Source: an uncultured Chlorobiaceae bacterium
GTDB lineage: Bacteria; Bacteroidota; Chlorobiia; Chlorobiales; Chlorobiaceae
Length of the DNA stretch: 58,319 nucleotides
Direction of reading: 5' to 3'
Assembly (NCBI GenBank): GCA_903994635.1
Contig: CAJEXQ010000007.1
Coordinates: 40,001 to 98,319 of the forward strand
Shown here: one piece after another, positions 45,305 to 54,929 of the stretch
Layout: each line of letters starts with the position of its first letter
Position numbering within the stretch: the stretch's first letter is position 1
Position numbers and translations under genes: made by a program
Notes under the pieces: model-generated
Databases searched by the model: none
Seen by the model: the letters and a program-made list of their open reading frames with translations, nothing else
Told to the model about the DNA's origin: nothing

Positions 45305-47026
45305 TTAAACCATGGTTTTAGGGTTTAACCGCGCAAGCAGCATGTCGGAAATTGAGCCTCCGGCTGGCACCATCGGGAAGACCATATCTTTTTTGACCAC
45401 CCGGAAATCAACCAGGATCGGCCCGTCATTCCAGGCTAGCGCCTCCACAATAGCCGCTTTTGCTGTATCAGGGTTATCTGCCTTGAGCGCCCTGCACCCG
45501 AATGCTTCGGCCACCTTCACAAAGTCGGGATTGCTGTCGCCCAAGTCGGTAAAAGAGTATTTCTCCTTATGGAAGAGCTCCTGCCACTGCCGAACCATGC
45601 CGAGAAAGCTGTTGTTGATGAGGAATATCTTGATCGGTATTTTGTGATGAACTGCCGTCACCAGCTCCTGGATATTCATCATGAAGCCGCCGTCTCCGCA
45701 AAAGAGTACAACCGGGCGATCCTTGATGCCGAAAGCAGCGCCAATGGCAGCAGGCAGACCGTAGCCCATGGTGCCCAGTCCGCCGCTGGTAATGATGGAG
45801 CGTGGATTGATAAAGGTATAAAACTGCGATGTCCACATCTGGTGCTGACCAACGTCGGTAACCACAACAGCATTGCCTTTCGTCTGTTTTGACACCTCTT
45901 CAATAACAAATTCAGTTCTTAGCATGTCCTCCTCGTTGCTGTAGGTCAGCGGGCACTGCTCACGCCATGCGTTGATTTCTGCCAGCCAGGGGTCACGGTT
46001 CTCTATCGTTTCCGGCATCACTTCAAGGAGTCCTGCGAGAAAGTTTTGGGCATCACCAACAACAGGCAGGTCAACCTTGACATTTTTATCAACATTGGTT
46101 GGATCAATGTCGTTATGGATTTTGTATGCCTGTGGCGCAAAGGTCTCTACTTTTCCGGTGACCCGGTCATCAAAGCGAGCGCCGACGGCAATCAGCAGGT
46201 CGCATCGGTTGACCGCCTGATTTGCCCAATAGGTGCCGTGCATTCCGAGCATCCCCATACTGAGCGGATGGTTCCCGGGAAAGGCACCAAGTCCCTGCAA
46301 GGTCATGGTAACCGGAATATTTAGCTGAATCGCCAGCTTTTGCAGCTCTTCGGATGCTTCAGCGCTGATAACCCCACCGCCGATATAGAAGAGCGGACGT
46401 TTGGAGGCAGCAATTTTTTGCGCTGCCTTTTCAACCTGGTTGATGTGGCATTTGATGGTAGGTTTGAATCCGCGGATTTCAACGGTTTCGGGCCACTCAA
46501 AAATGCACGACGCATTCAGGATATCTTTTGGCATATCGACAAGCACCGGCCCCGGCCTGCCGGTTGTAGCCAGATAAAAAGCCTTGCTGATGGTTGCGGC
46601 AAGCTCTTTAACATCCTTGACAAGGAAATTGTGTTTGGTGATAGGCCGGGTGATTCCAACAATATCAGCCTCCTGAAAGGCATCGTTGCCAATCAGTGAG
46701 CTTGGCACCTGTCCGGTAAAGACAACCATCGGCGATGAGTCCATGTAGGCATTGGCGATGCCGGTGACGGTGTTGGTTGCTCCAGGGCCGGAGGTGACAA
46801 GTACCACTCCAGGTTTTCCTGTAGCACGGGCATACCCTTCGGCCATGTGGGTTGCGCCCTGTTCATGACGGACAAGGATGTGCTGAATGTCTTTGACATC
46901 AAAAAGAGTTTCATACACCTTCAGCAGGGAGCCTCCCGGATAGCCGAAAATATACTCAACGTTTTCACGTCGCAGAGATTCGATAAATATCTCTGAACCA
47001 TTCAGAGTCTGACCCGATGCATGCAT
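45305..47026 (-). CDS. ilvB: Acetolactate synthase, large (catalytic) subunit
   Basis: 573 residues from ATG 47026; a GTG at 47047 would overlap ilvD. A thiamin-diphosphate enzyme that makes acetolactate or acetohydroxybutyrate. The catalytic glutamate is in VRHEQGATHMAEGYAR, and the ThDP/Mg site is VLFCGDGGFMMNIQELVTA with NNSFLGMVRQWQELF. FGYPGG at the start and GARFDDRVTGK in the FAD region are typical. It starts seven bases after the ilvD stop. Confidence 0.96.
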   Translation of the reverse strand: MHASGQTLNGSEIFIESLRRENVEYIFGYPGGSLLKVYETLFDVKDIQHILVRHEQGATHMAEGYARATGKPGVVLVTSGPGATNTVTGIANAYMDSSPMVVFTGQVPSSLIGNDAFQEADIVGITRPITKHNFLVKDVKELAATISKAFYLATTGRPGPVLVDMPKDILNASCIFEWPETVEIRGFKPTIKCHINQVEKAAQKIAASKRPLFYIGGGVISAEASEELQKLAIQLNIPVTMTLQGLGAFPGNHPLSMGMLGMHGTYWANQAVNRCDLLIAVGARFDDRVTGKVETFAPQAYKIHNDIDPTNVDKNVKVDLPVVGDAQNFLAGLLEVMPETIENRDPWLAEINAWREQCPLTYSNEEDMLRTEFVIEEVSKQTKGNAVVVTDVGQHQMWTSQFYTFINPRSIITSGGLGTMGYGLPAAIGAAFGIKDRPVVLFCGDGGFMMNIQELVTAVHHKIPIKIFLINNSFLGMVRQWQELFHKEKYSFTDLGDSNPDFVKVAEAFGCRALKADNPDTAKAAIVEALAWNDGPILVDFRVVKKDMVFPMVPAGGSISDMLLARLNPKTMV

Positions 47027-47033
47027 GGCTGGA

Positions 47034-48731
47034 TTATTTGGGTTCACAGTAAACAGGACTTTTCAGGATGGCGCCGGTATTGGCCGAGGTGACCATTTGT
47101 GCATACCTGGCCAGATAGCCTTTTTTAATTTTAGGCTCAAACGGTTTCAGTGCGGCAAGCCGTGCGCTGATGATCTCTTCCGGCAGATTGACCGAAATGC
47201 TTCTTCCGGGAATGTCTATAGTAATAATATCGCCACTCTGCAGTGCGGCAATTGGCCCTTTTTCAGCGGCTTCAGGAGAGACATGGCCGATGCAGGCACC
47301 CCGTGAACCTCCTGAGAAGCGTCCGTCCGTGATGAGCGCTACTGAATCGCCGAGCCCGCGTCCCATGATGGCGCTGGTGGGTGAGAGCATCTCGGGCATT
47401 CCGGGGCCACCTTTGGGTCCTTCATACCGTATAACCACTACATCTCCAGCTTTCACGGAGCCCTCCATAATGCCTTTGATGGCATCATCCTGGGAGTCGT
47501 AAATTTTGGCCGGGCCACTATGCGTCAGCATCTCCGGGCTGACGGCACCGGTTTTAACAACAGCACCCTGTGGCGCGAGGTTTCCATAAAGTACGGCAAG
47601 TCCACCGGTTGCTGAGTAGGGATCTTCAACAGTCCTGATAACAGTGTTGTCTGTGATCTCCGCATTTGCAATATTTTCGCCAAGGGTCTTGCCGGTAACC
47701 GTCATTGCGGAGAGGTCAAGAAGACCCTCAATCTTGCTGAGCTCATGCAGAATGGCAGAAACGCCTCCGGCCCGGTCAACATCCTCGATATGTACTGCCA
47801 TGGTGGCCGGGCTTACCTTGCAGATGTAGGGAGTTTTTGCCGAAAGTGCGTTGAGTTCGGAAAAATCAAAATCAAGTTCAGCTTCATTGGCAATGGCAAG
47901 CGTATGCAGGATGGTGTTGGTGCTGCCACCCATCGCAAAATCAAGGGCAAATGCATTGAGCAACGCACTCCGCGTCAAAATATCTCTTGGCTTGATATTC
48001 TTGTTGACCAGATCAATTATCCGGCGCGAAGCCTCCCTGACCAGCTCATTGCGTCTCGGGTCAATAGCCAGTATCGTTCCGTTTCCAGGCAGGGCAAAGC
48101 CAAGTGCTTCGCTGAGGCAATTCATGGAGTTTGCCGTGAACATCCCGGAGCACGATCCGCATCCGGGGCAGGCGCTCTCCTCTATCGACTCCAGTTCACG
48201 TTCGTCAATTTTTCCGGCACTGAACTGGCCGACCGCCTCAAAAACAGAGATCAGGTCAACGGTTTTGCCTGAAGGGGTGTGGCCAGCCTTCATGGGGCCG
48301 CCGGAGACAAAGATGACCGGGATGTTGATGCGGAGTGCTGCCATCATCATTCCCGGAGTGATCTTGTCGCAGTTCGGGATGCAGACAAGTCCGTCAAGAC
48401 AGTGTGCTTCTGCAACAGTTTCAACACTGTCGGCGATCAATTCACGGCTTGCCAGTGAGTAGCGCATCCCTATGTGGCCCATGGCGATGCCGTCGCATAC
48501 CCCTATGGTGTTGAACTCAAAGGGAACTCCTCCCGCCTTGCGCACCTCCTCTTTTGCAATTCTGCCCAGCTCCTGCAGGTGGGAGTGGCCGGGAATCAGT
48601 TCATTAAATGAGTTGCAGATTCCAATAAAGGGCTTGCGGAAGTCCCTGCTGGATACAATAGAGCCGGTAGCTTTCAGAAGGCTACGGTGCGGTGCTTTGT
48701 CAAAGCCCGTTTTTACAGTATCAGATCTCAT
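47034..48731 (-). CDS. ilvD: Dihydroxy-acid dehydratase
   Basis: 565 residues. Dehydrates dihydroxy acids to the keto acids of valine and isoleucine. The Fe-S cysteines are in [28 protein letters not shown] and [19 protein letters not shown]. The [19 protein letters not shown] block near the end is typical. It is the first gene of the minus-strand operon ilvD-ilvB-ilvN-ilvC-leuB-leuC-leuD-cimA. Confidence 0.97.
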   Translation of the reverse strand: MRSDTVKTGFDKAPHRSLLKATGSIVSSRDFRKPFIGICNSFNELIPGHSHLQELGRIAKEEVRKAGGVPFEFNTIGVCDGIAMGHIGMRYSLASRELIADSVETVAEAHCLDGLVCIPNCDKITPGMMMAALRINIPVIFVSGGPMKAGHTPSGKTVDLISVFEAVGQFSAGKIDERELESIEESACPGCGSCSGMFTANSMNCLSEALGFALPGNGTILAIDPRRNELVREASRRIIDLVNKNIKPRDILTRSALLNAFALDFAMGGSTNTILHTLAIANEAELDFDFSELNALSAKTPYICKVSPATMAVHIEDVDRAGGVSAILHELSKIEGLLDLSAMTVTGKTLGENIANAEITDNTVIRTVEDPYSATGGLAVLYGNLAPQGAVVKTGAVSPEMLTHSGPAKIYDSQDDAIKGIMEGSVKAGDVVVIRYEGPKGGPGMPEMLSPTSAIMGRGLGDSVALITDGRFSGGSRGACIGHVSPEAAEKGPIAALQSGDIITIDIPGRSISVNLPEEIISARLAALKPFEPKIKKGYLARYAQMVTSANTGAILKSPVYCEPK

Positions 48732-49159
48732 TCTTTATGAAAAATTAGCAATTATAATTAAACAAACACTCCCGGGGTAGCCGTGCCCGAAGTTATTGTG
48801 GAGATTCGTGTGAAAAATTTGGACTTGGGTGCGGCTCAATATTCAGAGCACAATAACAGGTGCCGGGACGATCACGACAGGGACGACTCTTGAGTCAGGG
48901 GATTTAAACAGATATGCTGGAACAATGCGGGACGCAGTTGCCCTTTGTTGCGCTGGCATCTCAGAGTGGTGGTGTGCGCTGAAAGTGTGTAAACGAAATA
49001 GAGACATTGACTTTGGTGATGAGGAATGCGAAGAGTTTTTTTCCGATATTAAACCAAAACTTGGATTAAATTACATTTATTGTTTATTAAAACAAAAATT
49101 AAAAATGCTATAATCAAGCGGGAATGTACCTGTTCATTCCTTAACCAAAAATCGGTACA
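48732..49159. other. Intergenic region with possible ilv promoter and a doubtful short frame
   Basis: 428 bases between two divergent genes. On the minus strand a perfect -10 TATAAT lies at 48756-48751, 20 bases before ilvD, but no good -35 stands at the right distance. On the plus strand a frame from ATG 48925 to 49113 would give about 62 residues (MRDAVALCCAGISEWWCALK...), rich in Cys and Lys, with no ribosome-binding site and no similarity I know; it is probably spurious or a remnant. From about 49070 the sequence is A/T-rich, suggesting a promoter for the next gene. No leader peptide or attenuator for the ilv operon was found. Confidence 0.4.
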
Positions 49160-50740
49160 ATGCTGAATCTTCAAGCCGCTTTACCCCAGGATTTGCCAGC
49201 CTTTTTTCTGACGCTCTGTTTTGCCGCTCTTTTTGTTCTTTTGGCAGAACTGCTGACCAGGCGCTTCAGTGTCAGCGGGCTTGTTGTAAGGAAAATTGTA
49301 CATCTCTCCATGGGTGTGGTGATTTTTTTTGTGCCAGGCTACTTCCAGTCGAATTTTTATCCCGCCCTGGCTGCGCTGCTTTTGCTGCTTTTCAGCGCTC
49401 TGAACATTCGCTTCAAGTGGTGCCTCTCTTTGCTGGCTCTTCCTGATGAAGATAAAACTCATGCGCCTGCCGTAAAAAGCTATGGCACTCTTCTTTTTCC
49501 TCTTGTTTTCCTGGTACAGCTTCTTTTTCTCTGGGAATCCCACAAATGGATATTGCAGACCTCCATGCTTGTGATGGGCGTCAGTGACTCACTTGCTGCG
49601 CTTGTTGGCAGTTCGGTCGGCAAAAAGCATATTGAACACCTGACAAAAAACCCCAAGACGGTTGAGGGATCGCTGACCATGTTTTTCAGCGCTTTTGTGT
49701 TGCTCAGCGCCTCACTCTTTGTTTTCAGCCCATTTTTCACAGGATCCCTTGCCAATGTTCCGATAGTGATGCTTGTTGCTCTGGCCCTTTTGCTGGCGCT
49801 TGTTGCCACCGCCGTTGAAGCTCTTTTGTCTCACGGACTTGACAATTTTTTTATTCCGGTATCCATTGCCTATATACTTTACCTGCTCCAGATGAATCAA
49901 ACTGTTTTTCTGGAGCGCTTTCTTTTTGGTGGTCTTTTTGCCTTTCTTCTTGCGTTTTTTTCGATCAAGGTCAAGTTCCTCACAAACAGTGGCGCAACAG
50001 CGACTTTTCTTCTTGGAACAACTATTTTTGGAATTGGTGGCATGGCATGGACTGTGCCACTTCTCACCTTTTATCTTCTCTCGTCGGTGCTTTCAAAACT
50101 TGGCAAGAAACGGAAGGCGAAGTTTGACCTTGTTTTTGAAAAGGGATCCCAGCGGGACGCAGGTCAGGTCTATGCCAATGGAGGGATTGCCTGGGTTCTC
50201 ATGGTTATTTATTCGTTGACCAATGATCCGGCAATTTTTTTCGCCTATCTCGGAACCCTTGCAGCCGTACAGGCAGATACCTGGGCTACGGAAATCGGTA
50301 CCCTTTGGCCAAATCCCAAAGCATGGCTGGTGACCACCTTCAGAGAGGTGCCTGTTGGAACTTCTGGTGGTGTCTCGGTACCTGGAACCTCCGGCGCATT
50401 TCTTGGCTCACTTCTTATCTGTGCAAGTGCCATGGTCATCAATATCCAGTGGTTGAAAGATTTCGGTTTGCTCAACTCGTTTCTCCTCATCGGCTTTTCG
50501 GGGCTTCTGGCCAGTATGGTTGACAGTTTTTTTGGAGCGACAGTACAGGCTCAGTATTTTGATCCGATTCGTGAAAAGGTGACCGAAAGAACCCACAGTT
50601 TGGCTCCGGATGGTTCGCTGGTTTCCAACAGGCTCATCAAGGGCACTCCATTGGTTAATAATGATCTGGTCAATACTCTTTGTGCCTTGTCGGGTTCAGC
50701 ATTGGCCTATACGGTAATACGGAATCTTCACCTGTTTTAA
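49160..50740 (+). CDS. Fused phytol/dolichol kinase (VTE5-like) and DUF92 (VTE6-like) membrane protein
   Basis: 526 residues, strongly hydrophobic, with roughly a dozen membrane segments. Residues 1-240 match the phytol/dolichol kinase family: VVRKIVHLSMGVVIFF, YGTLLFPLVFL, MGVSDSLAALVGSSVGKKHI and KTVEGSLTMFFSAF. Residues 250-526 match DUF92: FLTNSGATATFLLGTTIFGIGG, QVYANGGIAW, AVQADTWATEIGTLWP, PVGTSGGVSVPGT and VDSFFGATVQAQY. In plants and cyanobacteria VTE5 makes phytyl-phosphate and VTE6 adds the second phosphate. One chain with both domains could turn free phytol or farnesol into the diphosphate. It lies 25 bases before tolQ. Confidence 0.8.
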   Translation: MLNLQAALPQDLPAFFLTLCFAALFVLLAELLTRRFSVSGLVVRKIVHLSMGVVIFFVPGYFQSNFYPALAALLLLLFSALNIRFKWCLSLLALPDEDKTHAPAVKSYGTLLFPLVFLVQLLFLWESHKWILQTSMLVMGVSDSLAALVGSSVGKKHIEHLTKNPKTVEGSLTMFFSAFVLLSASLFVFSPFFTGSLANVPIVMLVALALLLALVATAVEALLSHGLDNFFIPVSIAYILYLLQMNQTVFLERFLFGGLFAFLLAFFSIKVKFLTNSGATATFLLGTTIFGIGGMAWTVPLLTFYLLSSVLSKLGKKRKAKFDLVFEKGSQRDAGQVYANGGIAWVLMVIYSLTNDPAIFFAYLGTLAAVQADTWATEIGTLWPNPKAWLVTTFREVPVGTSGGVSVPGTSGAFLGSLLICASAMVINIQWLKDFGLLNSFLLIGFSGLLASMVDSFFGATVQAQYFDPIREKVTERTHSLAPDGSLVSNRLIKGTPLVNNDLVNTLCALSGSALAYTVIRNLHLF

Positions 50741-50765
50741 TGAAACTCCAACTCTCTCTATCTCT

Positions 50766-51425
50766 ATGTTTGATCTAAAAGTCGGGATCTTTCGCCTTTT
50801 TTCTGAGGCTGGCGTTGTCGTATTGTTTGTTCTGTCAGTACTGCTTCTCTTTTCGGTAGTCTCGTGGGCAATCATTGCCTTCAAGTTTGGTTATCTCCGC
50901 AAATCCCTGAAGGAGTCCAAAGCGTTTCTTGACTATTTTTTCGAAGTCTATAATGTTGAGAAGGCCTTCACAAAAAGCGAAGGGTACAGGAGTGGCTCTC
51001 TTCCAAAGATTTTTCGCTCAGGCTACATTGAGTATCGAGCTCTCGAAAACAAGGCGGATATCACGCAGACAGGAGCACGCATAGCCCTTGCTGTCAAGTT
51101 GGAGGCCAATGCCGAGAATAAAAGACTTGCCGCGCTTGTGCCATTTCTGGCAACGGTTGGTAATACAGCCCCCTTTATTGGGCTTTTCGGGACAGTATGG
51201 GGTATTATGACCTCGTTTCATGCCATTGGCCAGACCCAATCAGCGTCAATCGCTGCTGTGGCACCAGGTATTTCGGAGGCACTGATTGCGACTGCCGCCG
51301 GTCTTGCTGCCGCCATCCCGGCAGTTATTGGTTATAACTATTGTACGCAGAAGATCGGTATAATCGAGAGGGATATTGAGGAGTTCGCCCCTGAATTTGT
51401 TGCCGCATTCATTAACAAACCATAG
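50766..51425 (+). CDS. tolQ: TolQ/ExbB-type proton channel protein
   Basis: 219 residues with three membrane helices: about 15-40, 115-145 and 160-185. The MotA/TolQ/ExbB core is visible as FLATVGNTAPFIGLFGTVWGIMTSFHAIG and ISEALIATAAGLAAAIPAVIGYN. It forms the proton channel that energises TolA at the inner membrane. The name TolQ over ExbB rests on the following tolR-tolA-tolB-pal genes. It starts the Tol run right after the kinase fusion. Confidence 0.93.
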   Translation: MFDLKVGIFRLFSEAGVVVLFVLSVLLLFSVVSWAIIAFKFGYLRKSLKESKAFLDYFFEVYNVEKAFTKSEGYRSGSLPKIFRSGYIEYRALENKADITQTGARIALAVKLEANAENKRLAALVPFLATVGNTAPFIGLFGTVWGIMTSFHAIGQTQSASIAAVAPGISEALIATAAGLAAAIPAVIGYNYCTQKIGIIERDIEEFAPEFVAAFINKP

Positions 51426-51439
51426 ATGCAACCAGGGAT

Positions 51440-51868
51440 ATGAAAACGTCAGGAAAAGGTAGATTGATGAGCGACATTAACGTTACCCCGTTCGTTGATG
51501 TCATGCTTGTCCTTCTTGTTATTTTTATGGTAACTGCTCCCATGATGACACACGGAGTCAAGGTCGAAGCGCCACAAACCAGTCACAAGAAGATGGCCGT
51601 TAATGAAGACGCTCTTGTAATCACTGTTGATGCTTCGAGGCGGGTCTTTATCAATAATTATCAGTTGAATGCTTCGGATGTGCGAAAAAAGTTGCCGACT
51701 ATCCTTGATGTCAAACAGAGCAGGGAGGTCTATCTTAAAGCCGATAAATCTCTTCCTTACGGGCTTGTGATGAATGTTATGGCACAAATCAGGGATGCCG
51801 GGATTGAAAAGATCGGAATGGTGACTGAACCTGCACCTGCACCTGTTGTACATGAAGGTAGAAGATAG
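51440..51868 (+). CDS. tolR: TolR/ExbD-type protein
   Basis: 142 residues. One N-terminal membrane helix contains the proton-carrying aspartate D20 (SDINVTPFVDVMLVLLVIFMV). The periplasmic part (DASRRVFINNYQL, SREVYLKADKSLPYGLVMNVM, DAGIEKIGMVTEP) is typical of the family. It pairs with TolQ. The start lies 14 bases after the tolQ stop. Confidence 0.94.
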   Translation: MKTSGKGRLMSDINVTPFVDVMLVLLVIFMVTAPMMTHGVKVEAPQTSHKKMAVNEDALVITVDASRRVFINNYQLNASDVRKKLPTILDVKQSREVYLKADKSLPYGLVMNVMAQIRDAGIEKIGMVTEPAPAPVVHEGRR

Positions 51869-51877
51869 GTAAGGCGT

Positions 51878-52795
51878 ATGAAAAAAGGTCGCAAGCGAAT
51901 ATATGCGGAAGGAAATTTTTATATATGGCTTGCCGTTGCTGCCATATTGCATGTTTTTATACTTTTTGCAGCCGTTTTTCTCCAGATAAGGGATGAGGGT
52001 TGGCACGTTAAACCTAAAATTGTGAGTGTTACTCTTGTGTCATTGCCAGGATCAGAAGGTTCTCAAAAGCTTCCTGAAGTGACGGGGTTGGCAAAGGCAA
52101 TCCCGGCCAAGCCGGTTTCTTCTCCTGTTGCAAAGCAGTCACTTCAGCCCTCCATTGCAAAAAAGTCTCCCGCTGCTGATAAGGCAGTGCATTCTCCTGC
52201 GGAAAGAAAAACTTTTCAGCAATCTCAGCCATCCAGGGTTGGGGCTAAAAAATCCCCGGAGCCAAAGTCTGCCGACCGCCAGGAGATGATCAACACGGCT
52301 CTCGACCGCATCAAACAAAGTGTGGGAAGCAAAACTCCACCACCGCCCTCATCCATGAGTACCCTGAACAGTGCTTTTGCCCAACTTCAGCAAAAGCTCA
52401 AATCGGAGGAGGCGCCACCAGGAGGTGTTAATGGAAGAGGCAATGTATCTTCCGGAAAAAGCGGCGCAGGAAAAGGGTATGGAGGCGGCGGAACATCTTA
52501 TACCTACAAGGCAGAAATTGCCTCGATTATTCAGAAAAACTGGGAGTTTTCGAGGATTTTCCTTAAAAATAGTGAGGGGATGGAGGCTTATGTTCGCATC
52601 AATATTCATTCTGACGGGATGGTTGACCAGATATTATTTGACAAGAGAGCTGCAAGCGAGTATTTTAACAATTCTGTAAAAAAAGCGATAGAGAAATCGT
52701 CGCCTCTTCCTGTTCCCCCGAGAGATGACGCTATCGGTGAGGCTTGGATCGGCTTTGTTTTTACCCCAGCGGGGATTGAGAAGTCTGGGAAATGA
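51878..52795 (+). CDS. tolA: TolA-like energy-transducing protein
   Basis: 305 residues. A single N-terminal membrane helix (FYIWLAVAAILHVFILFAAVFL) is followed by a long linker rich in Pro, Ala, Lys and Ser (about 50-190), then a glycine-rich stretch, and a C-terminal TonB/TolA fold (YKAEIASIIQKNWEF, AYVRINIHSDGMVDQILF, NSVKKAIEKSSPLPVPP). It would span the periplasm and link TolQR to TolB/Pal. The linker is Pro/Ser-rich rather than the long Ala/Lys helix of enteric TolA. Its stop overlaps an ATG in the tolB frame. Confidence 0.88.
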   Translation: MKKGRKRIYAEGNFYIWLAVAAILHVFILFAAVFLQIRDEGWHVKPKIVSVTLVSLPGSEGSQKLPEVTGLAKAIPAKPVSSPVAKQSLQPSIAKKSPAADKAVHSPAERKTFQQSQPSRVGAKKSPEPKSADRQEMINTALDRIKQSVGSKTPPPPSSMSTLNSAFAQLQQKLKSEEAPPGGVNGRGNVSSGKSGAGKGYGGGGTSYTYKAEIASIIQKNWEFSRIFLKNSEGMEAYVRINIHSDGMVDQILFDKRAASEYFNNSVKKAIEKSSPLPVPPRDDAIGEAWIGFVFTPAGIEKSGK

Positions 52796-52842
52796 CTTTA
52801 TTATGTAATGGTTTCCAAATCTTAACTATTGGTCGTATCGAT

Positions 52843-54150
52843 ATGCAGTGTTTCAGTCGTACCGTTTCATCTATTTTTATTACGCTCATTTGCCTGACCA
52901 CTTTCTCCTGGCGTGCGGCTGCTCAAGAGAACGGAGAGTATATAGCAATTCGCAAGGAGGGGTCAGGCAATATTGCGCTGGTGCTTAACAAGCTGGATGC
53001 GCGTGGTCAAGGCAATGCCGGAGCGCAAAGGCTTGATACTATTATTCGCGATGGCCTTGATTTTACTGGCATATTTTCCTTGATTTCACCTCCGCTGAAT
53101 ATCAAAAATAACAGTGATGGGGAACATGCGGTTATAAATTTTGGAGTGCTTGATTCTGTTGCAGCAGAGGTCTATGCTGGCGGTACGCTTACTACGAAAT
53201 CAACCACACTGAATCTGGATATGGAGGTGTACGATGTCTCCGGCGCTAAATTACTTTTCAAAAAAACATATCGAGGCAAGGATCCGCGTGCACTTGGCTA
53301 TGCGTTTTGTGCTGATCTTGTTGAGTTCCTTACTGGAAAGAGGTCGATTTTTGGCAGCAAGATTGTTTTTATCTCCACTAAAACCGGGTACAAGGAGATC
53401 TATGAGTGCGACTTTGACGGTCGGGGAGTGGAGCAGTTGACCAGTTCTCACTCAATTACCCTGACTCCAGCACTCTCTCCAGATGGCAGGTATCTCGCCT
53501 ATACTGATTTTATATCCGGGGCTCCGGTTCTCTCTATCAGAAACCTTTTGGATAAGAAAACCGTTGCAGTTGCACGGAGCGGTGTGGGTATAGACCCGGG
53601 CTGGAGGAGTAGCAGTGAGGTGGCGACAACACTTTCTTTTGAAGGTGACCAGGAGATTTATCTCATAAAAACCAATGGAGTTATATCCAGCCGTCTTACC
53701 AATAGTCCAGGTATTGACATTTCGCCAACGTTTTCTCCGGATGGCAGTCAGATGGCCTATGTTTCAGCACGGAATGGCCAGCCCCAGATTTTTATTCAGG
53801 ATATGCATTCTGGCCAGGCAAGAAGACTTACCTTCAGTGGAAACTATAATACACAGCCATCCTGGTCCCCTGCTGAGAATAAAATCGCATTCACTATGTG
53901 GGAAAATGGTGGAGAACTTAATATATTCGTAATAAATGTTGATGGTTCGGGGCTTGTGAAGTTGACTGGGAATTCTGGCAATAATGAGTCGCCCTCTTGG
54001 TCTCCGGATGGGCAGATGATTGTGTTTGCCTCCAGTCGTCAAGGGCAGAAGAGACTGTATACCATGAATGTGACCGGGAAAAATCAAAAACAACTCTTGT
54101 CTATGGAGGGTGAGCAGATGCAACCCTTCTGGTCTTTGTTCAGGAAGTAG
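52843..54150 (+). CDS. tolB: Tol-Pal system β-propeller protein TolB
   Basis: 435 residues from ATG 52843, which gives a clean signal peptide (MQCFSRTVSSIFITLICLTT ... AAA-Q). An ATG at 52792 overlapping the tolA stop would add 17 residues and cannot be excluded. The N-terminal domain is followed by a six-bladed propeller, seen as repeated SPDG/W-x-P-x motifs: LSPDGRYLAYTD, FSPDGSQMAYVS, WSPAENKIAFTM, WSPDGQMIVFAS. It acts in the periplasm with Pal. Confidence 0.94.
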   Translation: MQCFSRTVSSIFITLICLTTFSWRAAAQENGEYIAIRKEGSGNIALVLNKLDARGQGNAGAQRLDTIIRDGLDFTGIFSLISPPLNIKNNSDGEHAVINFGVLDSVAAEVYAGGTLTTKSTTLNLDMEVYDVSGAKLLFKKTYRGKDPRALGYAFCADLVEFLTGKRSIFGSKIVFISTKTGYKEIYECDFDGRGVEQLTSSHSITLTPALSPDGRYLAYTDFISGAPVLSIRNLLDKKTVAVARSGVGIDPGWRSSSEVATTLSFEGDQEIYLIKTNGVISSRLTNSPGIDISPTFSPDGSQMAYVSARNGQPQIFIQDMHSGQARRLTFSGNYNTQPSWSPAENKIAFTMWENGGELNIFVINVDGSGLVKLTGNSGNNESPSWSPDGQMIVFASSRQGQKRLYTMNVTGKNQKQLLSMEGEQMQPFWSLFRK

Positions 54151-54304
54151 TTTTTCTTTAAACCTTAAATTTATGGGATCTAAAAAAAAAGTCAGTTCTC
54201 CCTGCGAAGTACAGGTCTGGAATAAAATTAGTTGGATGTAGTTACAGAATTTGCGGTTAGTGCGTTATTTTGATTAATACTAATACTAAAATGGAGTTGT
54301 ACTT

Positions 54305-54862
54305 ATGAGAAAAAAAATTAATGGTATGGTTGTTCTTGCCTTGATGGTGACTGCCGGGTGCTCATCCGAAAAAGCGGCTACTACGGCTTCCGAATCTGCT
54401 GATAAGGCCGTTGCCCCGTTGGTGGCTTCTTCGCCAACCCCAGCCCCGTTGATACCAAAGGCGCCCGCCCCGATACTTTCGCCAATTACAGCACCGACCC
54501 CAACTGGATATGGATTTGACCAGTGGCAGAGGGGCTCTCTGGGGGATGTGTTTTTTGACTTTGACCGTTCTTCTCTTCGCGCCGATGATCAGGAACGACT
54601 AAAGCAAAATGCAGCCTGGTTGGCAAGCAATACCGGTAAAAGGGCGCTTATTGAGGGTCATTGTGACAGCAGAGGTACCTCTGAATACAATCTTGCGCTC
54701 GGAGAACGGCGTGCGTCAAGTGCAAAAGAATATCTGGTCAGGCTCGGTGTTGCACCAACCCGCCTTGAAACAGTCAGTTTTGGCGAAGAGCGCCCCTTCG
54801 ATACAGGCCAGGGTGAAGCCGCCTGGGCAAAAAATCGCAGAGCACATTTTATTGTAAAATAA
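54305..54862 (+). CDS. pal: Peptidoglycan-associated lipoprotein Pal
   Basis: 185 residues. A lipoprotein signal ends in VTAGC, giving lipidated Cys19. A Pro/Ala-rich linker (about 40-70) follows, then an OmpA-like peptidoglycan-binding domain: [40 protein letters not shown] and [21 protein letters not shown]. It anchors the outer membrane to peptidoglycan and binds TolB. It lies 154 bases after tolB, so it may have its own promoter. Confidence 0.96.
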   Translation: MRKKINGMVVLALMVTAGCSSEKAATTASESADKAVAPLVASSPTPAPLIPKAPAPILSPITAPTPTGYGFDQWQRGSLGDVFFDFDRSSLRADDQERLKQNAAWLASNTGKRALIEGHCDSRGTSEYNLALGERRASSAKEYLVRLGVAPTRLETVSFGEERPFDTGQGEAAWAKNRRAHFIVK

Positions 54863-54929
54863 ACGTTAAGGTTATACCGGCGAATAAAGAGATGGTTAAT
54901 GGCTTATAAGACATAATTCCTTGTTACCA

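Noticed and set aside
48732..48830. Attenuator or T-box leader for the ilv operon
   Set aside because: No leader peptide rich in Val/Leu/Ile, no T-box motif and only a four-base GC stem were found.
48829..49113. Short plus-strand gene upstream of the kinase fusion
   Set aside because: Start would be GTG or ATG without ribosome-binding site, and no similarity was recognised; kept only as a note on the intergenic gap.
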